Of a stretch of DNA of 64,000 nucleotides, positions 1 through 11,133 are shown in pieces. This DNA is from Branchiostoma floridae (taxonomy: Eukaryota; Chordata; Leptocardii; Amphioxiformes; Branchiostomatidae), in contig NC_049994.1 in NCBI RefSeq assembly GCF_000003815.2, positions 4,568,534-4,632,533 on the forward strand. The letters run 5' to 3'. The notes below the pieces were generated by a model that saw only the letters and a list, made by a program, of their open reading frames with translations, did no database searches and was not told the origin of the DNA. Position numbers and translations under genes: made by a program. Numbering within the stretch: position 1 is the first letter of the stretch; each line of letters begins with the position of its first letter.

Positions 1-2
1 TA

Positions 3-87
3 GGGTCGCTGATTGCTGGCCTCTCTCATAGCCGCCCATTTTAGGGCCAATTGGGCGGCTATGAGAGAGGCCAGCAATCAGCGACCC
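3..87. repeat. Perfect 36-bp inverted repeat (hairpin)
   Basis: Positions 3-38 and 52-87 are exact reverse complements (arm begins GGGTCGCTGATTGCTGGCCT), separated by a 13-base loop. This would form a long stable hairpin. It looks like a young fold-back element or MITE rather than a terminator. It lies about 850 bp upstream of the JAZF1 start codon. Confidence 0.9.
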
Positions 88-345
88 AGTACAAAAAGAA
101 ATGGCCAGCAAAAGTGCCAAAAAAGCCCATAGAGAGCCTGCTATGGAGGCTACCTTCTTTTAGAGAACGGCCCAAATCATTTGAAACGGACTTCAATTAT
201 CACGGTAGCAGTTCTCTCTATCATGTACATTGTTGTGTTTTGTACCATGTATGTAAAAATTGTGTATATAGACTAACAGGCCAAGGTCAAGCTGGAAACT
301 CGGTATCCGGCCAAAAATCCATTAATAACTTCTTTACTATTTCCG

Positions 346-388
346 CAAACAAACAAACAAACAAACAAACAAACAAACAAACAAACAA
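346..388. repeat. (CAAA)n microsatellite
   Basis: About ten tandem copies of CAAA. It explains the KQTN-type peptide repeats that open frames show here; I see no gene in 88-931. Confidence 0.95.
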
Positions 389-931
389 GTGATCGTTGAA
401 AAGAACCATATTTGTAGAGAAGATCAACCGAGAATAGGTCGCTCATATTGCTTTCTGGATCGTCTGGATCCACTAAAAATGTTACGTTTACGTTTTGTGA
501 AGTTCTGATGTAAAAAAAAAGTGTCTGCATGAGATATACATTTCATTTACTCTCATGACCACACGAAACAGTTTTGCATCTAATATACAGAATTACTTAT
601 TCATAGATACAAATTACTCATTGACCTCTAATCCCCTGGGGCCGTTATGGACTGGGTTAGCACAGCACAGGTGGGCCGCATAGGTCGGGCGATACCACTC
701 GTACGTTCGGTAACATCTCTTTAAAATTTGTTTTCACGAAATCACATCCAAGCAGTCTTCGAGAATATTGTAAGACTATTTATGGGAAGTTTTATTTTGG
801 TTGGGTTTGTGTATGTCGTGATTTGAATCTCTAGATAACTCGCTATCTTTGTTTTTTGTGTGTTTTGAGCCCGGGCGTCCATTTAAATGTAACCTGCCCT
901 CCCCCGTAAGGTGCCGCGGCCCTAACAAAAG

Positions 932-1031
932 ATGGCGGCGTTCTTCGTTCACGTCTGCAGATTCGGTGGTTGCGGGTTGACCTTCCCTTCCCTGGGCGAC
1001 CTCATACTCCACATCGAGGACCAACATATAG
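932..1031 (+). CDS. JAZF1: JAZF1 exon 1 (zinc finger 1)
   Basis: First coding exon of the JAZF1 orthologue, a nuclear C2H2 zinc-finger protein known in vertebrates as a NuA4/TIP60 complex subunit and a TR4 (NR2C2) corepressor. It encodes MAAFFVHV followed by CRFGGCGLTFPSLGDL and HIEDQH, a C-x4-C-x12-H-x4-H finger (C9, C14, H27, H32) nearly identical to the human N-terminus. The ATG follows a CpG-rich stretch, with GCAAAGATGG-like context. The exon ends in phase 1 at the donor G|GTAGGA. Joined to the other three exons it gives 672 nt and a 223-aa protein (human about 243 aa). The gene spans only about 8 kb. Confidence 0.95.
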
Positions 1032-1048
1032 GTAGGAGCCGTCCCGCG

Positions 1049-1163
1049 ACGTGCACGTCTCACGTGCGTGCTTTACGTGCACGTAGAACGTCACCGACGC
1101 TCGCGTCCTACAATCATGCGTCACGTACTGACAAAATGCGCAGCTTTGCTAGGTCACGTGACC
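1049..1163. promoter_or_regulatory. Cluster of ACGTG / CACGTG motifs
   Basis: Within 115 bp there are about seven ACGTG or CACGT cores. They include two full CACGTG E-boxes, and the last sits in the 12-bp palindrome GGTCACGTGACC at 1152-1163. Such cores are bound by bHLH factors (USF, MITF/TFE, MYC, HIF families). The cluster starts 18 bp after the exon 1 splice donor, where proximal regulatory elements are common. Which factor acts here is inference. Confidence 0.5.
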
Positions 1164-3201
1164 GACACAGTTTAGAGACTCTAGGGCGTAGATTTGACCG
1201 ATTTTGAACTAGCGAATCAGACAGATCGTTGTTTAGAGTTTAGCTACTTATTGTGCGTGAGATATGGTTGCCATGGTTACGCACCAGTGCTTTGATGTCG
1301 CCGGTAATCCAGGTGATGTAGAGTTGGACCTGTCCATTTATCCAGGTCAGCGGGGGTGGGCAGGGTTGATTTTATGAAGGTTGGAGAAGGCATGGTCCAT
1401 TGGGGCATTGATGGATCTAGTGGTAGTGCTTAATTAATATCTCGCAAATGCATTTCAGTTTGCAGTGTATCCATTTTGCGGTTAAGTGCAAATTAAGTTT
1501 TTGTGCTGGTTTTGAGTTAACAATAGCAATAGTCATGTAACGTTACTGCTACTAGTAATTAAAGGAAGCATGTAGAGTGACGCCTCTTTGGACAGCCAGT
1601 TAGAAATCTCCTACTGACAATTCTGTTACAGACATAACATTGTTTACAGCACATTTTTACATTTTGCTGTATTAACCATCACCAGAAGGTAACAAAATTT
1701 ATCGTTTGTTTTTTTCAAAATCAGACAAAAATCAATGCGTGTGCTGATGTCATCTATGAAAATGTACTTGCTAATTGGCCTTACTGAAAAATATAAGGAT
1801 TTTGCAAATAAGAATATATAGAAAAAGATCGTTTTGATTTTGGTTCAGTGAAAAGTTGTTGTTTTTTTTCTGATGCACTTGCCCTTTAGAAGTTTAGGGT
1901 TAACGGCACTGAACTTTAATCCAACACATTCCAGCATATTCAAAACTGAACCATAAATAAACGAGCAGGCTTTTGCGCATTCCAAAAACTGTTTAGTGCA
2001 TAGTTTACTATGTTTCTCCGGCTATTGCTACACATGCATTGGCCTGCAACTTTCTGTGGTGTCGCGAGAAAATAACACTTAAAAAAGAGTGTAACGGATA
2101 GCAAGTCCCTTGGGATTCTATTCCCAGTGGAACTTTAATCCAACATAATAATATAACAAGGCTGTTTATCTATGGATTTCATATTTACAACGACAAATTT
2201 GTATCAATTGGCAGGCACTTACTCAAGGTTAAATTGGCAAATCGGCATGTCAGTAAACTGCTGATAGTCGCGATCAAAACATGGCCCAAAAATGCTTCAA
2301 CCAGCGGCAAATCCGTTCTGCTGTTCTACTACACAGTTATGACGTTCTATGAAACTTTTCATCAGTTGTTTGGTAAGCAAATGGTGGCAAAATACGTTGT
2401 TTGTGAATGGCTCCCAAAAAATATACCCGCAAAACACAGTACAAACTCCCTACAGTACGTCCCCCATGTGGGGGCTGTTGGTATCGCCGGTGAGATCCAT
2501 CCTACTGGCCTTTGGATGTGATCACTTTCATAAATAGGGGTGAAGGGGCGTGCTGAAATATGATTCAAAATGGCGCGTGTTCGGATTTCCACTGAATTTG
2601 TGTAACAAAGCCTGGCCCTGTACTTTAAAGAGGGACACTTCAAGGCAGGTTGGCTGTGCTGGATGGACAGTTTATTAATATTTCGCTATATTCACTGTGA
2701 TGATTAATGTGTAATGTGAGGACAAAGAGTAGAATTGCTTGAAATTACAATCGCTGCCCTCCTCCCACGGCTTGATTAACGGCATGAAAACATACCGGAA
2801 GATTGATTAACTTGTCGCTGCAACGTGTGATCTTTGTGAGCTCAAACTTGCAAGGTTTTAAGTCGTATACCTTACTGGTTTTGTAAAGCACTCAAAAGAA
2901 TTTGCATACCGGAGCTAGTTTTTGACTGACAGATGGGTTCTGAAAAGTGTTGGATTAAAGTTGCGTTGGATTAAAGTTCAGTGCCGTTACGGGGTATTTG
3001 AATTTTTCAAGACTTGCCAACCCTTCCAAGATTATTACCATAGAGTGTGGACCACAATCTCAGTCATGTTCTGTACCATAACTGTTTGTCCTGAATCAAT
3101 AAAATTGTAACATCCAACCCAAAAGACTTAACTCAAACTTTTGACTGTCCAATCGCAGCATGCAATCTGCGGGCTCTTTGATGTCACGTTATACAGATAT
3201 A

Positions 3202-4752
3202 AGGGACCGTACGGTATTTAGCGAGGGGGGAGGGCCGGTCGCCAGGGGGGGGAGGGCCAAGCAAAAAAATATTTTGCCAGGGGGAGGGCCTAGCAAAAAA
3301 ATTTTGACTTGGGGGGAGGGCCAAGCAAAAAAAAATAGCTTGGTCTGCCAGCAAAATATGTCCCTTAAAATCCAAGAAACGGCGTTTCAGAGGGTCAAGA
3401 TTTCAAAATTTTTCTGGACCTCTGCAAGGGATCGCCCAAGGTTGGCGCTCGGGACACAGCGAAAATGCGAAAGGGAGGGGGCGGGGCTTATGCATGACGC
3501 CCTCGAAAACCTTTTTCACTTACAGAAATGTTATTAAACTCTAGAATTAGTCTGCCAGCAAAATTTACTCCTGTCTTATTGCCCTCAAAATGTAAGAAAT
3601 GGCGTTTCAGAGCTCGAGGGTAAATATTTGCAAATTTCCCTGGATCCCTTTTGACGTGACCGGCCTCGCGCCTTTGGTGACCGACATCGTGATAATGTGT
3701 TTGGGGGGATTTAATTTTGTATTTCTAAATTGAAATGCCATTAAAGTTAGCTTTGTTTGTCAGCAATATATTTCCCTCAAACTGAAGGAAATAGCTTTTA
3801 AGAGGGTCAAGATTTCAAAATTTTCCCGGACCTACCTTGCGATTCTTCGTGCCTTTGGCGCCGGACATGGTGTTCGGAACGTCGTTCTCAAAAACTTGAA
3901 ACCCTCGTATTTTTTTTTCATAGAAATGTCATCTAACCAGCAAATTTTCCCATAAAAAACTTAAAGCAATGCAGGAAATCGTGGCAAAAAAAAAGCGTGG
4001 CATTTCTAAAAGTAGTAAAAGATCTCCTGCAAGTCTGCGTTCTCACGCCCGCCGGCGGCTAGAGAGAGGCGACCGGTCCACCCCGCCGTGGGAAAATCAG
4101 AGTCACGCGTCGGCGCCCCCCTCCCCACTACAGTTTTGGTTAGTCGAATCGTGCTGTCGTTTTGGTTTTCATTTTTTTCCCCGATTTACCGTAAGTTATT
4201 ACCACCACAGAACCAAGAAAAAGTCCAAAATATATGTAAATTAAAAATAGTTTCCGTCAAGCCGCTCAGGCCCGCGAGCTTGCAATACGTAAATTTAGGG
4301 AGCGGGGCGCGCGCCGCTTCGTGGCGCAAATTTACTAGAAATTCAGATACAAATGCTTTTTAGGTGTTGTTTTAATATCAAAACAATGAAATAGCTTCTA
4401 TAAAGCAAATATTTATGCCTCTATGAAGCAGATATTTATCCCTCTATTAAGCAGATATTTTGAGCCATTCTGTTTTCCTATTTTTACTAGGGGTGAGAGA
4501 TCTGCTTCTCGATGGAAATCATGAAAAAGTATGACGCAAAGCACATTTCCAAATGGGAGCGCAGTGTTCTATTGGCGTCTTGAATATTTTTTTCAAAGTT
4601 GATAGGAGGGGGAGGGCCAAGCAAAAAAATTTTGACTTGGGGGGAGGGCCTAGCAAAAAAAAATTTACCTAGGGGGAGGGCCTAGCAAAAAATTTTTGAC
4701 CCGACCCTCTGGCGACCGGCCCTCCCCCCTCACTAAACGCCATACGGTCCCT
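3202..4752. mobile_element. 1.55-kb inverted-repeat DNA element
   Basis: The ends are inverted repeats of about 44 bp beginning AGGGACCGTA, with about four mismatches, followed inward by (G)n-rich blocks GGGGGGAGGGCC alternating with A-runs. The interior has about four degenerate copies of a roughly 200-bp unit containing CAGCAAAAT and GTCAAGATTTCAAAATTTT, starting near 3340, 3550, 3760 and 3930. No transposase frame is present and no clear target duplication was found, so this is a non-autonomous DNA transposon of unassigned superfamily. Confidence 0.75.
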
Positions 4753-5439
4753 AAGAACACGTGACTTGGTGAGCAGTGGACCATAAATTGCAGAAAGTCA
4801 ACGGCGCATCCCATCTGTGTTGAGAGATGTGAAGCACTGATGTAGATGGCATCTTTCATGCTAATCTTAGACTTTCTGCAACAATGTTAAGATCCTCATT
4901 ACAAATTTACATCTCACTCCTTGACAAAGACTGGATTTAGCCAGTCAAAAATTTCCACAAAAAAAGTCCAATTTTTGTGTTAGAATATTACAGTTCACCC
5001 AGATTGACAGTGTACCGGTACAAAACCATCTTTTTCTTGTTGGGCTGTTCCAGAAAAAACGGACCTGCATAAATCGATGGACGGGATGTTGGACCGATTC
5101 GAAAATGAACAGATTATACCGGCAGCCGTTCACATGTTTGAGGGCTTTCTGGTCCAAGAAAATAAGAAGAGTGAATTAAAGGAGAGTTGATAGTTATTGA
5201 ATTCTTACCAAGCTTCTACAGTCTTGGTCTAAAACAGAGGCATTTAGTGTTGTCTACATGACGAAATCCTTTGTACTTGTAGCGACATGTACCATTGTTT
5301 TGAGTATTGCCCGCTCACAAGTTTTCACAGATGATAAGACCTGATCCTCTGGACCTGGACCCTACCTGTACCTGAATTTCCTGTACCCACCCCTGACCAA
5401 CACAGATGAACTTTCATGTTATAAAACTCTTTGCTGTAG

Positions 5440-5619
5440 AATCGGACCCACTGACACTGGAGAAACAGGAGTTACAGCAGCCGTCCTCGCTCGCTCTGAG
5501 CTACATCCACCGCTTCATCACGGACGCGGCCCGGCGGGAACAGCTGGAGAACCTGAAGCGGAAACCTTCGCAGCGAGCGCTCTCTCCGGTGGCAGCTATC
5601 AGGAGCATCACTCCCACAG
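5440..5619 (+). CDS. JAZF1: JAZF1 exon 2
   Basis: Begins after the acceptor TTGCTGTAG and completes a split Glu codon. It encodes ESDPLTLEKQELQQPSSLAL, then SYIHRFITDAARREQLENLK, matching the human LEKQELQQPTYVALSYINRF block closely. The remainder is a basic and Ser/Pro linker that ends SITPT plus a split Gly at the donor GTAACA. The length is a multiple of three (180 nt), so exon skipping would keep the frame. The invertebrate linker is shorter than the human one, which explains most of the overall length difference. Confidence 0.95.
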
Positions 5620-6305
5620 GTAACATGCATGGGAAAGGCCGCCACCTTTCTGTTTGTAGCAGAACTGCAGTTGTATGTGTACCGTCCTTGAATCTTTGGA
5701 GCAAAAGTTATAGTTGAGTTGCGCAGTAGAAGGCGCAAAATGGGAATATGATTATAGAAATCCTTGGAAACCCTCGTTTTCCTTGAACATTTTGGCCCAA
5801 CCTGGAGCCTTTTGGGGTTAAAAGGAACAGGTAGGGTCTAAGCTTTCCCATTTTGGTCAAAATTTGCTCAGGTTAGTGCAGAAGGGTTTTAGTTGTTGGT
5901 TCATAGGTGGTATCAGAAGAAAACTGTTGTCAAAGGTGAGGGTTTTTTTCATAGAGGGAGTTTGAACCAATCAGCACCCTGTTTTATTCTAATGTTTACA
6001 AAGATGACTTGGAACTGTCTGGTGGAAAAAAATTTATACCTATAGGCTATAACTTTTCTTTTGCATTGTCATATAACAGTAACTGATGTTATACTAATTG
6101 CATTTTCTACCAACCATCAACAGTGTTTTCTATGCTTATAACGCACAGAAAACACTTAGCAGCTATCATTGATGATTTTGAATATGAACTACATAGTGTT
6201 AAAGTTAACAGCATGCCAACATTACTTCTTAATGTCTTCTTTCTCTGCAAAAGTAGTGTTACCATCAGAGGACATTGTTTACCTGTTTGTTTGTTTTGGA
6301 TGTAG

Positions 6306-6475
6306 GGAGTGAGTTTGACGATGATGACCTGTCTAGCGAGTCTTCAGACAGCGACAACTCGTGGACCACGAGCGATGACTTCACCTCCGAACTCATCCTC
6401 AACTCCATGACTCCATCCAGTAATGAGGAGAAACCATTCGCCTGTCCAATTCCAGGGTGCAAGAAAAGATACAAG
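6306..6475 (+). CDS. JAZF1: JAZF1 exon 3 (acidic region, start of zinc finger 2)
   Basis: Encodes the acidic and Ser-rich stretch GSEFDDDDLSSESSDSDNSW, followed by TTSDDFTSELIL and EEKPFACPIPGCKKRYK, the first half of the second C2H2 finger (C-x4-C). The same order occurs in human JAZF1. The exon starts after a TGTAG acceptor in phase 1 and ends in phase 0 at AAG|GTAGTT, so finger 2 is split between exons 3 and 4. Confidence 0.95.
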
Positions 6476-6830
6476 GTAGTTTATCACTCTGTGAAGGAGG
6501 CTGATGACCTCTCACAGGAGTATTGGTTTTTGTCTGTGTTTGTTCTACAGGTATAACCTCAAGATCCTTTGGATGGATTTGTTTGAATTTTGGCATGTCG
6601 GTAGTTATTGAAGGTTCTGGTGATGCATGGTGATTTTGCATTTCATTTTTAGAGTTATAGAATGACACCCCCATCTTGACAGTAGTATGGTACAGTCTAT
6701 TTTAACATCTGGTGATAGCCTGTACAACACCATCTCTAACTGCCTAGATCTTATTAGCTACTCTCCAAGCAGAGGTTAGGCAATCGGTCCTGATTACTCC
6801 TGAATGAAATAAAGGATTTTAAAGGAGTTG

Positions 6831-7311
6831 TTAGAGGGACATAATGTAGAAATATGGCGCCAAAATTTCAAATGTTCTGAACTTGAAAATCTGGGTCTTT
6901 TTATTACATTTCTAGTGCTTATTAACAACGTCAAAGTAAGCCGCGACCAAATTCACTTACTTCCGGGTAGCCTACCGGAAGTAAGGCGACCGTAGATTTC
7001 AGAATCGACCGTTGTGGTCGCAGATCTTCGGAGCTTAGCGGGGACTTTCAACAAACTTCAGTAATTATTCGAGCGAACCACCGAACGCGTTCTAAAGCGC
7101 ACTTTTGCTCGCCGGCGAGTTGAATAAAATGGCGGACAACTCAAGCGGCGGAGGGCTCATATTTCAAGACATCCTCACGGCTCAACAAAGGCAACAAAGT
7201 CGTATCCATACGTTGTAAATATTGCAGTGCATTGTAATAAGGTAGACTCAACTCATTATGTAGAGAAATGACCGAAAACAGTAACTATAATTTTACATTA
7301 TGTCCCTTTAA
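6831..7311. mobile_element. TTAA-type (piggyBac-like) MITE, copy 1
   Basis: A 481-bp element bounded by TTAG/TTAA with terminal inverted repeats starting AGGGACATAATGTA. A second copy lies at 53179-53682 in the opposite orientation. Inside are a GGCGCC motif near one end, a 30-bp palindrome at 6956-6985 (CTTACTTCCGG, 8-nt spacer, CCGGAAGTAAG), and ATGGCGGACAAC near 7129. The TTAA target preference is the mark of piggyBac-type elements. It has no coding capacity and lies in JAZF1 intron 3. Confidence 0.8.
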
Positions 7312-7454
7312 GAAATTGTTAAATAGGGTACCAAACACCTTAGCTCACATAGCAAGCAACACAATTTCTTTACAATTACAGAGGTTATTGTCCTAGGAAC
7401 TCTCCTTCAATATGCAATTGATATCATTGTGTAAAAAAATCATGGAACATGATC

Positions 7455-7810
7455 TGGTATCAAAGCCTGCAAAAAACAACAACAAAGCAACAGAAGAATA
7501 AGATTTTTAAAAAGTTTATTGTCTGTTCTAGTACTAGTATCTATCTTATCAGGTGTCCTGAAAGTAAAGTCACTGATCGCTGCTTACACCTGTGGCCTAA
7601 GGTGATAATAGATGCTTCTAAGGGTATCAAGTATCAAAACTTGCAAAAAATAACAACAAAGCAATAGAGAAAGCAAAAAAAAGTATTTACAAAAAGTACA
7701 CAAGAGTTTATTGTCCTTGTATCTATTTTATGAGGTGTTCTGAAAGTAAAGTCACTGAACGCTGCTTACACCTGTGGCCTAAGGTGATTAAGAATGCTTC
7801 TAAGGGTAAG
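7455..7810. repeat. Tandem duplication of about 180 bp
   Basis: Two adjacent diverged copies share TATCAAA.CTTGCAAAAAA, AACAACAAAGCAA, TGAAAGTAAAGTCACTGA and CACCTGTGGCCTAAGGTGAT. It lies in JAZF1 intron 3 and has no coding signal. Confidence 0.75.
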
Positions 7811-8392
7811 AATGTTCAGTCATTAAGTCTCAAAGCCCAGATGTCTTGGGGATACCTTAAACCCTTAAGATTGCCCATTCTGTTTGTCCTTGACATAAGG
7901 GTTTGGTCCTCTGCTTTCTTGGGTATTGATGGCGCATTAAGAGAATGCTGTCTGACAATCCTTTATGGCTATTTCCTTCTTACATGCATTTTCTGGCAGT
8001 GTCTTGGCTTGAAAATGCTTTTAGGTTCTTAACTGGCCATTCTACTGATGTAAGCATTAAGACAATAATCTGTCAAGAATAATGTCTTGAAGTAATTTCC
8101 TTGAAGGAATTTGGTACCAGTATTGAGATAAATAACACTTGTGTAACAACTGTCCTCCAAAAAATGCTTTGTCTTCTTACAAATATTGTGTACTGTTGAC
8201 TTTAAAGCCCTTGAAAAATAATAATTATTGTAAGGAGTAGGAAGCAGCTGTAAAATGAGCAAATTTGTACCATAGATTGAAAAAAAGTTTCAGAAAACAG
8301 ATGCTGGTGCCATTTCCAAGGCCAAAGAATAAGAATGCAAAAGAACAAAAATGAAGACCATACTCTGTGTGTTTAGTCATTTGTTCATCCAA

Positions 8393-8482
8393 TTAGATTT
8401 CATAATAAAGACAACCTGACTAATTAGATTTCATGATAAAGGCAACCTGACCAGTTAGATTTTATAATGAAGGCAATGATTT
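8393..8482. repeat. 31-bp unit, three tandem copies
   Basis: Three copies of TTAGATTTCATAATAAAGRC plus AACCTGACTAA-like sequence. The unit resembles the interior of the MITEs at 11134 and 52371, so this is probably a fragment of that family. Confidence 0.65.
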
Positions 8483-8609
8483 TTTGGCCAAACTTTACCA
8501 AACGAACACTCAGCCATTGCACTCAGTCACACAGTACCTGTATGGGCATTGTTATCCAGTGTTTATACTTGTTTGTATGACTTTATTCCCTTGTTGTGTT
8601 CTACTCCAG

Positions 8610-8831
8610 AACGTGAACGGTATCAAATACCACGCCAAGAACGGACACAGAAACGACGGCAAGATCAGGAAGGCGTATCGCTGCCACTGCGGAAAGAGTT
8701 ACAAAACTACTCAGGGTCTGAAAAATCACACGCTATCCCAGCATCCACCGATATCGCGCCAGTTGTCGGGGGCAACGCAAGTTGGACACGCCCTGATGCC
8801 GATGCTCCAGCATCCGGAGATGGCCAACTAG
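8610..8831 (+). CDS. JAZF1: JAZF1 exon 4 (end of finger 2, finger 3, C-terminus)
   Basis: Starts after CTACTCCAG in phase 0 with NVNGIKYHAKNGH, completing finger 2 (H-x4-H). Next comes the short-loop finger YRCHCGKSYKTTQGLKNH...H (C-x-C-x12-H-x4-H), as in human. The C-terminal tail SRQLSGATQVGHALMPMLQH ends PEMAN at TAG (8829-8831). The tail after the fingers differs from vertebrates. The presumed 3' UTR continues rightwards and begins with a fold-back repeat about 40 bp after the stop. Confidence 0.95.
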   Translation, partial: NVNGIKYHAKNGHRNDGKIRKAYRCHCGKSYKTTQGLKNHTLSQHPPISRQLSGATQVGHALMPMLQHPEMAN

Positions 8832-8873
8832 TAGCGGTTAGGAAAACGTGGGAACTTCGACTCACCCAAAACT

Positions 8874-9160
8874 CATTCTCCTACGTAGAGACATCCAACA
8901 GCGCCAGCAACTGCCTCTTGTCTGTACTCTGCTATCTCAACCATCACCATCTGTTCCTGACCCCCTTGCTTATTGATATCAATGAGCTTACCCTTATATA
9001 TATGCAAGATCCCTTTTGAAAATTGAAAGTCCTATTCTCTGATTGGCTGACATCTGGTTTGTGGCGATGCCCACAGGAACTGATGGTGACGGTTGAGATA
9101 GCAGAGTATGGACAAGAGGCGGTTTGTTGGCGCTGTTGGATGTCTTTGCATAGGAGAATG
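8874..9160. repeat. Fold-back repeat in the JAZF1 3' flank
   Basis: The left arm (8874-8962) and right arm (about 9075-9160) are near-perfect inverted copies of almost 90 bp. They share CATTCTCCTA, GACATCCAACAGCGCC, CTCTGCTATCTCAACC and CACCATC. It lies just downstream of the JAZF1 stop, so if it is in the 3' UTR the transcript would carry a long hairpin. Confidence 0.85.
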
Positions 9161-9491
9161 CCAAGACTCAGGCTACAAAATACAAACCCTTCTAGAAACT
9201 CTAACATTAAGATATTATTCGCTATCCTTTCACTGTGGTATTGTACTAAGTACAATATTACTTAAAAAATGCTCACACAATGCAAAAGCTTACGAGATTT
9301 GTTATATAAATGGTCATGTCTCAGATAGCGTTCGTTATCTTTGGTCTGTCACTGATGAAAGATAGTTGATGTTATTTGACTGTTTAAGAAACTTATCCAG
9401 GAGCTTTTTGTATTGTATCTTCTTACCTGGATGTCTAACCTTCATCGGCAAAAGCACATGAAAGCAGTTTAACAGAAGGCAGGCATTAGAC

Positions 9492-9848
9492 CAGGGCTGT
9501 AGCCAGCCTGAAATCATTTTCCGTCCCCTTGATTTTGAATCCCAAGGCGCAAGATGTTGCAATGTTTCTAAGGTGGTTCGGGTGCATGCACCCCTTGAAA
9601 ATTTTGAAATCTAGACCCTCTGAGACGATGTTTCCTGCATTTTGAGGTGTACATTTTGCTGATAGACTAAGCTGCTCAATGGTACTGTATCTGTTTGGGT
9701 GAAAAATTACACAAGGGAGACAGTCTTATTATACCTTTTCATATCAATTTTTGTCCGTCACAGAAGACGAATTGGTCAAATTTTTTTTCCGTCCCCAGCT
9801 GCAAAATTCTGTCAAAGGACAGAAGGATGGGTGCTGGCTACAACCCTG
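9492..9848. mobile_element. hAT-type MITE (CAGGGCTGTAGCCAGC ends)
   Basis: A 357-bp element with inverted ends CAGGGCTGTAGCCAGC and GCTGGCTACAACCCTG. It is flanked by CATTAGAC (9484-9491) and TATTAGAC (9849-9856), an 8-bp target duplication with one mismatch. CAGGG ends with 8-bp duplications are typical of hAT transposons. A second copy is at 20743-21076. Confidence 0.85.
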
Positions 9849-9856
9849 TATTAGAC

Positions 9857-11133
9857 TCATGTACTAGTGAAGATTTGGGGTTCGTATTTTGAAAGCCTGA
9901 CTTAAAGTGAGCTAGATGACCACCCATTGTTTCCTAACTGCCATGTTTTTTCCAAGATGTTGCATATTGCTGTGATTTTTAGAGGACCAATAACATGTCA
10001 TTGTTGCATAGTTTTAGCGGTTTGTATTGTGATGATCTTATTGTAATTGTATTGCCTCTATTTTATGCTCAGATGTATATACTATATATATTATATATAT
10101 TCTTGCATAGTGTTGCAAGGTTTTAATGCTCAGTTGATCATCTGATTGTGATTTGAAGTTGTTCATTCTCCTTATACTGTACTAGCTTAGGAGCTTTGTT
10201 TAAGTGTCTTTAATCAAGAAGTAGTCATTAATTGGCTAGCATTCACATTTACATGTTATAAGAGTTGACCTCTTAATCTAATTTTTAAAAAGTTCAAACA
10301 TTTTGACCTAGTATTTGGTACAAAGGGATATAATTTAGTATAGACTTCCATGCCAATATTTTCCTCCCTTTGTTTGCTATATCCACATGTGTATTTTCAT
10401 GCATGTGTATGTACATGTATAGTTATGTTGAGTATTTTCAAGGTCATGTGATATGTTATCTTATACAGAGAACTTTCATCGGAAAATAGTTTTCATCAAG
10501 TTGGTAGAACATGACTGCTGGTACATATATGGCCTTCTTCGGTCAATATTGACCATGGTAAAATCCTAATTGATATCAGCCCTACAACGTTAACTGTGGC
10601 TAAACAGTCCTATACGAGAATGACAGTCCCTGCCACATAGGGCACATCTGTAAGCTGACTCAGGTCTGTTGCAGAGTTCTTTTCGCAGGATTTACAATGT
10701 AGTTTCTTTTTTTCATTGCCAAGAAGTATGATATACTTGACTCTGAAGGTGCTTTTGAAAACAGTCTATTTTGTGTAATAGGCAAATTTGACAAGGAAGC
10801 TGCTTGTTTCAAATTGTTTATTGTACTAACCCATTTGTACAAAAGTGCCATCTGACACCCCTCTAATTGTCTTTGGTTTAAACCGTGCATATGTGCCCAG
10901 CACTGCCAGGAACATACCATGATGTATCTTAGGGGGTATGTTAGCCTTTGCTGGTTTGAATGATGGTCAAAAAGATGTGCATATTCAGACATGGGGAGGA
11001 ATACCTTTTTTCAAACCTATATGTAAGAAACGTAACAAAACAAAACATGTTAATGTTTAACAACAGTGTTAAACATTTCATACTATCATAGGCTGTTAAT
11101 TTGAAGGGATACTTTTGCTGACATTCCTTTCCA
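9857..11133. other. JAZF1 downstream region, no gene seen
   Basis: AT-rich DNA that may include the JAZF1 3' UTR. It has a short TA-rich patch near 10077-10100. Open frames here are short and show no family motif. Confidence 0.6.

Larger units (their letters stand above)
1032..5439 (+). other. JAZF1 intron 1
   Basis: Phase-1 intron from the donor GTAGGA to the acceptor TTGCTGTAG. It holds the ACGTG motif cluster at its 5' end and an imperfect RFX-like X-box (GTTGCCATGGTTAC) near 1266. A 1.55-kb inverted-repeat element follows at 3202-4752. About 5340-5400 matches the interior of the MITE at 52371 (shared GATCCTCTGGACCTG). No further exon was seen in it. Confidence 0.8.
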
